64,000 bases of DNA from Holacanthus passer (taxonomy: Eukaryota > Chordata > Actinopteri > Pomacanthidae): positions 6,127,501 to 6,191,500 of the forward strand of contig JAFREQ010000009.1 of NCBI GenBank assembly GCA_025331565.1, in the 5' to 3' direction. Shown piece by piece: positions 1 through 10,016 of the stretch. Position numbers and translations under genes: made by a program. The notes beneath the pieces were generated by a model. That model searched no databases, was not told the origin of the DNA, and saw only the letters and a program-made list of their open reading frames with translations. Position 1 is the stretch's first letter. Each line of letters begins with the position of its first letter.

Positions 1-709
1 TCAGAATAACAGGTGGATGGAATTTATAAAGACTAAAAATGGGTCCATATGTGTTTGTGTGCATATGTAAAATATTTGTCTTAGGATATGTGTATGCATT
101 GGATTAAAAAGGTGGATGGGTGGATGTGTGCAGGCTCTAAAATAAAGCAGTTGGATGGTGTTTGAGATTTTACTTCTGTGTGTGTGTGTGTGTGTAGTGG
201 TAAAGTTTGAGGCTCCTCCTTTGGAGAGGCTGATGGGATGTTAGGTTCCATTTTAGGAGGCAGCCATGCTTATAAATCGCTTGATGTTGTTTTGCTGCAG
301 CAGAGGGGAAACATGCACAAGAGATGAAAAGTGTTTGAAAATGAAGAAAAAATGAATGACAAAAGGTGGAAGTGGGCTGATTTGGGGGAAAAAAGTGTCT
401 CCTTTGTTCCTTTCTCCCCCCCCTCCCTCTCTTGCTTCACCTGAGTGATTGTGGCGTGCCGGTGTTTTCGATTGTGCAGAGAAGCACGTCTCTTTCTTTC
501 CTTGTCGCTTTCCCTTTCAGAATGCTTTCTTAAATCAACAGATCAAAGTGGGGACATATGAAAGTTTTTGTGGCACAGATGAGTCAACAAAGAAATAATT
601 TCTGGACCAAATCAGGCCCCCCCCACCAAGTGAAAACTCTATCTCTGTTTTGGGTTCCCTGCTAAAGAAAGGGAAATTCTTTTATTTCACAGGTGAAGAG
701 TTCTGACAC
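1..709. other. Non-coding stretch, no gene seen
   Basis: No open frame with recognisable protein similarity. The stretch holds a short (TG)n run near 177-196, a pyrimidine-rich patch near 400-440, and otherwise mixed AT-rich sequence. I see nothing that supports an exon or RNA gene. Confidence 0.55.
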
Positions 710-800
710 TAGGGCTGGGTGATGGGAAAAATATCATCACAATAATTTATTTCCATATTGATCAATATCGATATTCATTGCAAAATGTAATTTGATAATG
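710..800. repeat. hAT-like non-autonomous element end (diverged)
   Basis: TAGGGCTGGGTGAT at 710 is followed by ATATCATCACAATA and ATCAATATCGATATTC. This terminus plus repeated ATCGATAT-like words is typical of abundant fish hAT-type MITEs. The matching far end was not found, so the 3' limit is arbitrary. Class assignment is from general memory of fish repeats. Confidence 0.4.
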
Positions 801-2034
801 CTGCCTGTTTGAATGACTGAAGCCAGAAGAACCCAGAGGACTCATTAGTTGCACTTTAGAATATAGTTTATTTACATAAAAATAGATTAATATCATGTAA
901 ACATTTAATTTTGCAAACATTCTTTATCTGCCTGAACAAAACAAAACAAGGTAGCTTGCCTTGTAACTTGATAATAGTGTGGTCTTCACTGTCACGTCTG
1001 CAGGAAATGGTGTTAAGTGCTGAATGTTAAAAGGAAGCTATCACCAAATTAACACATATGTTTCCAGTGGACAATTTCCAGTGAGAAACATGCTGTCTTC
1101 ACCTAGAGACTATTTTTACACAGGGATGAATGAGGACTAATGGAGAGAGCTTCATCCCATGGTGCAACAACAGTCACCTTAAGCTCAGTATCAGCAAGAC
1201 CAATGAGCTTGTGATGGACTAATGCTGTATGTCTGTGAGTGTGTAAGTTTGTTGAGAAAAACAAAGCAAACAAAAAACAGCCAAATTCATTTATGTGTTC
1301 ACATGTTTGGCAAGTAAAGCTGATTGTGATAGAACACAAAGTTTACAACACAGTGTACAATGTTTCAAACATGGATGTTGCTGCAGCAGCACATTTTAAA
1401 ACAGGGGTGCTTCACAAGCATCTTCATCCCGACAGTACAGAAATATTAAACAGTCACCAAGATCAGTGTCACAAATTTAGTACTGGACAGAAGGATGGAC
1501 TAGAGCAGTCAGCTGTTTCTTGACTTAGTCCACAAAGCAAAGTTTGCTCCGCTGTTGTAAAACATAACCAAGCACCCATGGCCTGGGTTATATGAATGCT
1601 ATCTGAACCCTGTGGGCTGTGTTTCCATCTGATTGTATATTCTGCACCACATTTGTCCAACCTATGACCTGTCTAGGTGTTGGCCTGTATCTACTGCAGG
1701 AATATTATTTGTCTGGTATGTCAAGGTCTGACTACAAAATATGCACTTTTCCTATATATGTTGAAGTTATATAAACAATAAGTTTCCCCCTTTATTTAGA
1801 AATTATGAAAATTGTGTGAGAGACAGTGAAGAAGGCCAATACAACAGTGGTCACAAGTTGGATGTGACAACTGGATCACTTTCCCTTTTCTTTAGTCCCT
1901 CAAAAGAAGCTTTGAGAGCCTTTTTGTATATTTAATTCTTAAATGATAATCAGTGCTACATAGGCAAGTGAAATAGAAGCTCATTTTTGAAATATAGTAT
2001 AAGCTCAATTTGGAGGAAATTAGTTAATGTAAGT
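801..2034. other. Non-coding stretch, no gene seen
   Basis: AT-rich unique-looking sequence. The short open frames here show no known domain. The first part may be the interior of the repeat that starts at 710, but no other terminus could be identified. Confidence 0.5.
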
Positions 2035-2035
2035 T

Positions 2036-2208
2036 CTACAATTCATATAGCAGACGCTTTAATCCAAAGTGATGTACATCTGACAGTTACAGCAGCCATT
2101 GGGGGCATTCTGGGGTTCAGTGTCTTGCCCGAGGACACTTCAACATGCAGCCTGCTGGGGCCAGGGATCGAACCACTGACCTTCCTGATTGGTGGCCGCC
2201 CTCTCTGA
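2036..2208 (-). mobile_element. tRNA-derived SINE with L2-type 3' tail (V-SINE-like)
   Basis: Read on the minus strand, the element has a pol III B-box-like motif GGTTCGATCCC (complement of 2164-2174). It ends at the left with the complement of ATAGCAGACGCTTTAATCC, the fish LINE2/UnaL2-type tail (plus sense: GCTTTGGATAAAAGCGTCTGCTAAAT). The middle contains a stretch common in fish tRNA-derived SINEs (minus-strand complement of GTCTTGCCCGAGGACACTT). No clear A box remains at the 5' end, so it is diverged or 5'-truncated. Such SINEs are non-coding and are mobilised in trans by L2-type LINEs. The 73-residue frame across it is not a gene. Confidence 0.72.
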
Positions 2209-2953
2209 AGGACATTCCCCCACAGTAACTTGAATTGCTCACCACAGTGAAATGAAATGGAATGGAAATGCTATTACATCTAAGTGCACTCAAAAAATTT
2301 ACTTCTTACTTTAGTAACTCATTTTGGAGTTTTTGAATTATAATTCATGGGGATGAGTTACTTATAATTTCTTTAAAAAATTAGGTAACGCTAACTTCTT
2401 TGAATAATATATACTGGTAATTATACATACATATGAGCACAATACAGTGTGGCAGTATGCTGGGCAACTGTGAAGCGCCAAAATTGCTGCTCTTTTTCTT
2501 TCACTCTTTTGTGTTGATGAATGGCTGCTTGAATTGCACCTGTTTCTGGCAAATCAAGTCTGTTTGGACATTGAATTTCAAAAGAAGAATGATCTGTCAG
2601 TGATATGCCATTCTTTGCAGAGAAAAGCTACTCGATTGCCTGCCTCCTTCTGTTTGGAATAATTTCAGTGTTTGACTGCACAGAGGACTGTGAGACAGAT
2701 TTTTCATTTACAAACGTATAAAAACCACAACCAATACCACCACCAACAACAGCATAAAATAAACAGCAAACACTTTTGTTTAGAACTGGCATTTCAAGAC
2801 TTCATTGACAGAAAGGGTATGAGGGGAAACATGTAGCCATGTTTTATCCATTAAAAGGGGGGAATAAAAAATAGTTGCAATGTAGTTTTACAAAGTTTGT
2901 CCTGAAAGTAAGAAAAGCTATCGCCAAGGTAGTGAGCCAGTGTGTGTGAATGG
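2209..2953. other. Non-coding stretch, no gene seen
   Basis: AT-rich sequence with no supported gene, RNA or repeat boundary. Confidence 0.5.
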
Positions 2954-2958
2954 TGTAC

Positions 2959-3010
2959 ACTAGGGCTGCACGATGTCTCATTTCAGCATCGACATCGCTA
3001 TGAGCGTATG
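2959..3010. repeat. hAT-like element end (TAGGGCTGCACGAT type)
   Basis: CTAGGGCTGCACGATGTC is the usual terminus of a very common fish hAT-like MITE group, followed by CATCGACATCGCTATG. Only one end is recognisable. The rest to about 3150 may belong to the same relic. Confidence 0.4.
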
Positions 3011-3799
3011 TGCAGGGACTTTGCAGGGTGCACAAATTTATTCAAACATGTCATGTATTTATGCAGCTACATAGATAATGTTGCATGGATCCTAGAGGCA
3101 ACCATTCGGTTACATGGGTGGTTATATGTATATTATATATAGGTGGTTTTGAGTGCGTCTATTCACGTTCCTGGTGCTGGTTATAAGTTAAGAAGTTACA
3201 GTCATTGGCCTGGTCCGTGCCCTAATATAAGAAATGCTTAACACACACAACACACATACAAAACGTTCTGTATCCAGATCTGTCTGTTCTTGCATCTTAT
3301 CGGCATATAGCTAAATTTGTTTGTTGCTTGAGTTTGAGAGGTTTGCTATTCTCAGCCACTACATGTAAATAACACAACTGTACACACATCTAGTCCAAGC
3401 TTATTTCTGGAAGTAGTAGAAGCAGGAGGGAGGTTTTGTTTCATTAGAAGATAGATTTTTAAAGTACCCAAATAATGAAAATTATGATTAATTGTATTAT
3501 GTGTACATGCATATGTATGTATGTAATGTACGTGTGTCAACAAAGTACTGTTCTGTTTATTGTGATATTTGCCTTAACAAAGCATCCATATAACCTGGTG
3601 TGTCATATACCTTACGAGCCCACCAATCCACCATGACCTCCTGCCTGTCAGTGTAATTTAGCAAAGTGAATTACTTTTTATGCAGATTTTGTAGGAGACA
3701 AGGTTAATTTTAGGATGTAGCACCACAAGAGCAGGTGGACAAAAGAAAAGTTAGTTTTCTGTCTGGTCTTGATGTTGCTTTGGCAGATGGCCATCTCCT
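3011..3799. other. Non-coding stretch, no gene seen
   Basis: AT-rich DNA with short frames that show no known domains. I see no supported feature. Confidence 0.5.
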
Positions 3800-3814
3800 T
3801 CCCTCCAACACTCT

Positions 3815-3941
3815 TCTGTTTCTTTTTTCCCCCTCTGTGCTGCCTTTGCCTTCTCTTTCCATCTTTCTCTCTCATCTTCTGTCTCCTCTTTCTCTTTTAC
3901 CCCCAAACTCCCTCTTCTCTCTATTCTCTGCCCAGGTGAGT
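3815..3941 (+). promoter_or_regulatory. Pyrimidine tract ending in CAG|GTGAGT (candidate recursive splice site)
   Basis: More than 100 bases that are almost all C and T lead into CTGCCCAG at 3928-3935, a near-consensus 3' splice acceptor. It is followed without a gap by GTGAGTAATG at 3936, a near-consensus 5' donor. Back-to-back acceptor and donor with no exon between is the known architecture of ratchet points in very long introns. Whether this window lies in a plus-strand intron cannot be told from the sequence, and chance is possible in CT-rich DNA. Confidence 0.35.
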
Positions 3942-4084
3942 AATGTCATGTCAGAACAATGGCCTATTGTGTTTTATTGAGCTGCCAATGTCCCGCTCTC
4001 CATTTCTCCTTCCCTCCCCTTATTCAGTATGCCTTCGTCTCCTTCTCTCACTCTTTTCCTTTTATTTTCTCCCCCTCTTGAAGC

Positions 4085-4435
4085 TGGATGGATGAATAGT
4101 TGAATAGAAGGAATAATGAAAATGTAGTGGAAGGAAAGAAGAGGTGAAATAACTCAAAGAAGGACGATGAAGGAAAGATGTCTGGGTTATATTTAACAGT
4201 CGATGACAAATAAGGATTCGAGAAATGAATGAGTGAGTTGTGGTAAAACAAGGGAAGGGGGGAAGAGAGAGGATGGACAGTAAGATAGTGAAAAGAAACA
4301 GTAGGAAATGCAGGATGTCAGTCTGGATATTCATGGAGGAAAGGAGAGCAGGAGGGTGGGACAGAAAGTGAAAAGGTGGATGAGAGAGTACAGGATCGAG
4401 GGATGGACAGAAAAGGATGAGTCGAGGAAAGGATG
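4085..4435 (+). repeat. Purine-rich tract
   Basis: About 350 bases dominated by A and G (GGAAAGAAGAGG, GGAAGGGGGGAAGAGAGAGG and similar), directly after the pyrimidine-rich block of 3800-4080. The long minus-strand frames here are low-complexity artefacts. Confidence 0.6.
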
Positions 4436-4721
4436 GTGTTGTGAATAATGGCTGGTCAGTGTTAAGGCCTTAATCAATGCTTGATTAATATTAATTCGTT
4501 TAGCCCTGGCAGAGGGGCGGGGCTAACCCAACACTTCCTTCTGAGATTGATTGGGGAGAGGGCATCAAGGGCGTGCTAACATTGCAGCACACACATACAC
4601 TCTTTTTCCTCTCTCTCCCACACACACAGACTTGCAGAATCACTCATGCATCCTTTGTGCTGACATTGTGTATGAACTTTCAAGACCTCAGCTTGTGAGG
4701 CAGCCTGCATTTTAACCTCTC

Positions 4722-4770
<49 letters not shown>

Positions 4771-5766
4771 CAAATTTGACGTTACCTTCAGTGTTAAGGC
4801 AGAACTCTACTTTTACCTTATTGGTTACTTAGTTATAGTTTAGGGTTTACAAATCCATTTGTGAGTGAATTTAATTTGTTAAAATCAAACCATCTAAAAA
4901 TAGCCACAGTGAGTTTCTTCAGAACTCACTCTAGTCTAGTCTAACCCACTGCTGAGAGAATTTCATGAATGACAATAAAAAATGTAAAAGGCAAGAAGTC
5001 AGGCATGCTCAGATTAAAATTAGGGGAAAAAAACACTCAAAATGTCTGCTAAAAATTATAATTTGTACTGTAAAATGGTTGTTGTCTAGAGAGATGCAAG
5101 AGTAATTGTTGTAAAAGTGTTGTTATGCTCCACAGTCCAAGAAATTGCTGCCCCACACAATTAAATGACACTATGCTGACTAAATTTTTACTGTCATAAA
5201 AGAGTACATTTTGGTTCCTAGAAATAGCTGTGTTTTTAAAGATAGAACAGAGTTTGTGTTTTTGAAACACTGACAGCATTTTTCTTAAATATTTCAAAAT
5301 TGATACAGCGATTTGGAACGAAAACCTCTATCTAGAGGATTTGATAGTCATTGTGTCTTTATGCCTGCAGCAGTTTTTCCTCTTTCCACCTTTGTATTGC
5401 TCCCTTCTTTTCTCTTTCTTTCACTCTTTGTCTTCTTGTTTTTTTTTTTAACACCTCCCTCTCTTCCAGTCTGCCTTATTATTATTTTTTAATTTGCCAG
5501 ACAAAAGACAAAACACTAACAGAAGAACATAGCGATGACAAGAAAAGGGATTACAGGCTGGTTAACAATATGTTGTCAGAACAGGGTTATGTTGGTTATC
5601 GTGTGTTATGTTAGTTTGATGTTTGTGTGTGTGCATGTTCTAGACAGTGTGTGAAGTCAAAATACCCACTTTTATAACCTTAGAGAAGGGGGCTGGACCA
5701 GACCCTAGAGCCTATTTATTGACAGTCAATTGATTTAGACGTGGTATTGGTTGAAAGGAGAAATAA
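4436..5766. other. Non-coding stretch with one CA microsatellite
   Basis: Mostly unique-looking sequence. It includes the small inverted repeat TTAATCAA-TGC-TTGATTAA near 4470-4490 and a CT-rich patch at 5385-5475. No gene is supported. Confidence 0.5.
4727..4768 (+). repeat. (CA)n microsatellite
   Basis: About 21 uninterrupted CA units after a CTCTCTTT stretch. Confidence 0.95.
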
Positions 5767-5813
5767 GGCTACATTCAGACTGCAGGCACAAGTGGCCCCC
5801 TAATCTGATTCTT
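5767..5813. repeat. One end of a TIR element related to the 51.5 kb MITE
   Basis: ACATTCAGACTGCAGGC, then AATCTGATT, matches the left end of the element at 51476 (GTTCAGACTGCAGGCAAATC). No right end is visible. The L1 relic begins immediately after it, so this copy is truncated, or a rearrangement joined the two. Confidence 0.45.
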
Positions 5814-7140
5814 TTACACATATGATAAGCTTAATTGTTTCTTGTTGTGATGAAGGAGGGTTTTGTTGGAACAGCAATATATCATCTGCATAGAGGCTGA
5901 TCTTTTGGTGTGTGGCTGTTTGGATTCGTTCTGTGTGGATATTCTGATGAGTGGCTGCAGCTAAAAGTACAATGAAAATGGTGAATAGGGAGAGAGTGGG
6001 CATTGTTGCCTAGTCTCTCTGTGCAGTGTGAAGCTTACTGAGGTTTGTCCATTGGTGATAACAGTGGCTGAAGCTAAGGTGTACACAATCTTGACCCAGT
6101 TAATGAATAAATCCCTGAAGCCAAATCTTTGCAGGTATGAGAAATGACCAATTTACTCTTTTATTCTCCACTTCAGGTGCTATAGTGATAAATAATGCTG
6201 TAAATTTAAAAGGCTGTGTATGTAACTGTATGAATGTTGCCTTTTGATAAAGCCAATTTGATCATGGTGAATTTTAGATGAAGTGGCCTTTTCTATTCCT
6301 TGAGGTAGTGCATTTTATCAGTCTGTTGAATAGTGGAGCTAAAATGAACCACAAATGTTTGTAGAACTCAGCAGGAGAGCCATCAGGTCCTCGTGCTTTG
6401 TCATTGGGCATACGATTGAGGGCAGTGGAAAGTTCATCTTGTGTTACTGGTTAATCAAGTGTGTTGGCATAAAAATGTTTGGAGATTTTATTTGGTCCTC
6501 ACGAAGAGATGTGTTGAAGCGCCATCTGGTGTTGGTTTTATGTAGACTGGTTGTTTAACCTGTAAATGTTAAGGGGGTATAACTGTTAATAATGATGGAT
6601 GGATCTTTGAGTCTGAAATATGACTCAAAGATCCATGAATATGAGTGGGGAACTTGGAAAGAATGAGTTTTCTTTTACATCTGGGTGCTGCAGTCAGCAA
6701 CTATTGCCAAGACTAAAATTGTTTTTTTGTTTCTGTAAGGTACACCTACTGCTTGAAATTTTAGTTCTGTCTCCTGATTGGTCAATAACACTGTTAAAGT
6801 TGCCTCCTATTGCGACTGGGCAATTGGAAATGTTTGAGGCGGAGGAAAAAAATGTCTTTACCTATGCCGATGTTACCAAGCTATTGTTGATTGATGTTTT
6901 TATGATGATAAAACGTCCTTCAGGATCTGTAACAGTGTTACAGACAAATATGAATTTTTTTCTTTATTAAAATGCATACCCCTCTTTGTTTTGTGTTGTA
7001 GTGAGCCGAGAGTAAGTGAATGAATTTTGATGATTTTAATTTATTATAGTCTGATTCTGAAATATGTTTCTTGTAATAAGAAAATATCTGCTTGTAGTTT
7101 GGCCAAGAGATTCAATACTTTTATTATTATTATTATTTGC
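5800..7140 (-). pseudogene. L1-clade LINE ORF2 relic (endonuclease to reverse transcriptase)
   Basis: Reading the minus strand from about 7140 downwards gives pieces of an L1-type ORF2 in correct order. First is an endonuclease start resembling LLQETYF (near 7070), then GVCILIKKK (near 6970) and the catalytic-region word GGNFNS (6793-6807, family usually GGDFN). Then come RT pieces GPDGSPAEFY (6379-6390 covers GPDG), DQIGFIK (6243-6263), TNGQTS..F..HRETRQQCPLSP and finally SLYADDILLF, with the catalytic YADD at 5881-5892. Frames change and stops occur throughout. At about 1.3 kb it is shorter than the intact interval, so parts are deleted. Everything after YADD is lost. The element is dead and 3'-truncated, which is unusual since LINE copies are normally 5'-truncated. 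It implies a later deletion or rearrangement. Confidence 0.85.
6599..6636. repeat. Perfect 15-bp inverted repeat (hairpin)
   Basis: ATGGATCTTTGAGTC at 6599-6613 is the exact reverse complement of 6622-6636, with an 8-base spacer. It lies inside the L1 relic, where a protein-coding source would not be expected to have such a structure. Confidence 0.9.
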
Positions 7141-9229
7141 CTGAGAACCAATTTCAATTTGTGTGTGTGTGTGAGTGGGCAGACAGGAAGAAGCAAGGTA
7201 GAAGTAGTGATAGAACAAGGTATTTTTTGGTTTATTATAATCTACTTCTCTGATAATGTGTTCTTGCACTTGTTCCCTGTTAATGATGCAGATTCATTGA
7301 TGTATTCTTTCAGATGGCCCAGGTTGTCCGGTTTCAAGTTGGAAAACGGACAAAATATTGGGAAAAATGGAGAGGAACAAAAAGGTTTTACATCAGATGA
7401 GGAGAGGAGAGATGTTTTGTTTCGTTTATTAGTCTAGTATTTGGGGGCCACCATCTCGCACCGTCTCGGAAGAGTTGCATCCATGGTGGCATCTGTCTCT
7501 CCCTCAGTGGATGTTCTGGCACAGAAACACCAGTCTGTCTTATTTAAGGTTAGATGTCACCTTGAAGAAAAGTGACAGACAAGCACACTCACACACAGAT
7601 GACCTTGGTTTGCAGTGACAGACTGTATTTGAAGATTTAGGAATGGTCTTGGCTTTTTACCTCCTTGAGGCTGTATTTAATAGAACCATTTTATTGGGTG
7701 GACTGCACCTTTTTATAGCTTATGGGCCTAACGCTGCTACAGACAGACAGACAGACAGACAGACAGACTGACAGGACAAGCAGATACTGTAATAAGGTGG
7801 GCAGAGAGGCATAGACATGGCTAGACTGACTGGCTGACAAACATACCAATACACAGTAATTTGTGAGAATACAGGTGAATGTACAGAGGGCTCAAGTCAC
7901 AGACAGGCAGACAGACAGAGTGGAAGGCAGGCAGATGGAAGGTCAAACTAAACTTTAGCCCTTATGTGAAGTCCTGGGAAGCTTAATGGGAGCAAGATTT
8001 TATTATTGCTGCAGGTTTAGGAGTAAAATTCCCTTTGTAAGAAAACCTTTTAGAAAGTTTTGATTTGGGCGCTGGAAGGAGGTCTTCGGGCAAGAGGAAA
8101 TAAATCATGACGGCTGAACAACAAAGACAGCTTAGCTGAAGAGATTGTATTTTAAGCTTCACTGTGCAAGACTCTCATGTAAACATATATCACCGTTTCC
8201 GTGTAAATCACAAAGTTGAGCAGCGACACAGGCCGTCCATTTTCCTTAACACATTGCAGGATTTGCCTTAATTGTCTCAACATTTCTGGTTTTAGGAACA
8301 GTGACAAATCTTCCCTGCAAACAGAAAGTGACTCATTTAAAGACCCACTGATGAAAATCCATTTTTTATCCTTGTTAACATGTCCATATGGTGTTTTTAT
8401 AAGACTGAAGACATCATGAGTGAAATGTTGCCACCTTGGAACTGCAGTGTACCAATGACGCATTTGGACAGCCAGAGTTTCAGGGTTAGGTGGAGATAGA
8501 GTTGGGACTATTCACATATTCATAGATCATTGCATTCTACATAAAGGCAAAGCTGTAGAGTTGCATCTAAGCCAATGTAAAGCATCAAGGTTTTTTTCAT
8601 GGAAAACAAATCCAAATATGTCATCTTGATGAACAGACATGAGTTTATAAGGGTTAAATAAATAGGAGAGGAAATTTAAATATGAAACATAACTGGTGGT
8701 ATCCTTTGACAGAAAATAAAGCAGTGACAGTGCAGACATTGAGGTACACACAAGTGCAGCATTATGACAGCTGTCCAGATTTCCAGTCATGACCTTGACT
8801 GATCTTCCTCATCATTTGCCTCACCTGCTAACCTTTCTCGATATATTCTGTTGTTCAGATGGTAAGCAATAACTACTCCAGTCAATCCTGCCTCTCCATG
8901 CTTTTAGAGAGTCATTTTAGTGTAATTGCTTAAAGTCTGTGGCCAGGTTGTGTTGTTTAATTCTGCCCTTTCTGGGAGTAGCTTTTCTTGGTATTTTTGT
9001 TTTCCGAGTAAGTAAATATACAATTTTGAAGGCTGAAATTACACTTTAAGTGTGTTTTCTCTTCTTGGACCCTACTGAGCAACATTTCAGTTTTCACATT
9101 TCAATATCCAAAACTTGGAAAATTCAAAATTTGTAGCTATAAACTTTTCTCATGAGGTGAGACTGTCTTGGGACATTGTGCCACCAAGTCTGTGTGTCAT
9201 TATATGCCTATTTCTGACTGTTTGAGGTG
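7141..9229. other. Non-coding stretch, no gene seen
   Basis: Includes a (CAGA)n run at 7739-7768 and scattered CAGACAGA words to 7920. The minus-strand frames at 8152-8463 and 8527-8790 (103 and 87 residues) have no motif I recognise and no splice or start context. The region around 8330-8470 has the feel of an old repeat but no terminus was found. Confidence 0.5.
7739..7768 (+). repeat. (CAGA)n microsatellite
   Basis: Seven or so uninterrupted CAGA units. Confidence 0.93.
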
Positions 9230-9294
9230 TCTGACTCTGTCCCTATCTGTCTTACACCATACGTCGGCTTAAAATGGATTGGTTTAGCACCTAT

Positions 9295-9690
9295 TGTAGT
9301 CTCATCTGTGTGTGTATTTTTCTGCCTTTCTCTATTTTTTATTGTCACTCTAAGTCATTCTGTCTGTCTCTCTATCTGTTTGTTACCTGGCCTTTCCTCC
9401 CTCTTGCCCTCTTTCACTCTTTTGGCATCTCCTTTCAGTGTTATCTCATTCCATTTTATCCTCACTATTCAGTCTGTCTTCCTTTTTGCTCGTGCGCCAT
9501 CTCTCCCTTTTAGTATCTCTTTATACAGCTCATCCTTTCTTTCTCTTATCACCTCCTCTTCTCTCGTATTTGCTTTATTTTTCATTTTCACCGCTCAATT
9601 TCTTTCCCTCTCTCACATTTCATCTCAGTCGTTTCCATCCCTCTCTCTCTATCATTGTTCATTACCTATATATTTCAGTCTCTACTTTTG
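9295..9690 (+). repeat. Pyrimidine-rich tract
   Basis: About 400 bases dominated by C and T. Three overlapping open frames (up to 167 residues, rich in Ser, Leu, Phe) exist only because stop codons need purines. Not coding. Confidence 0.7.
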
Positions 9691-9889
9691 GTGCCTCACA
9701 TTATTGTGCTTGTTATGGATGTCACATTAGCCATTGTAGAAGTATCCTTATCCTAGTAAATTAGACAATTTAACTGGCGAGCAGCCCCAAATGCAACATT
9801 TTTGGGGGATAAATTCTCTTCTATTTTATTTCTTACTGCCATCACATGGTCATAAAGATACATGAGAAGCCAAAAGGTGGGCATGCTAG

Positions 9890-10005
9890 TAGGGTTGCAG
9901 GTAATGATTATTTTCAATTTTGATTAATCTACAAATTACTTTCTAGATTCATCACTATAATTCATCAGTGAAAAGAATGCACTTTACCCGTCACAAGAAG
10001 AGAAA
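9890..10005. repeat. Short hAT-like relic with flanking direct repeat
   Basis: TAGGGTTGCAGGTAATGATT, then ATTAATCTACAAATTA, resembles the common fish hAT-type terminus AGGGCTGCAACTAACGATTA, diverged. An exact 11-base repeat GTGGGCATGCT lies on both sides (9877-9887 and 10006-10016). It could contain the 8-base target duplication expected for hAT, although it is longer than that. Confidence 0.5.
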
Positions 10006-10016
10006 GTGGGCATGCT

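Noticed and set aside
8820..8870. TTGTTCAG-ATG-GTAAGC, a possible 3-base microexon or second ratchet site
   Set aside because: The pyrimidine tract is weak and short, and the acceptor is three bases from the donor. Expected by chance in 64 kb.
9227..9764. Overlapping 167-, 108- and 79-residue frames
   Set aside because: Same cause: a CT-rich tract open in several frames at once, with no domain.
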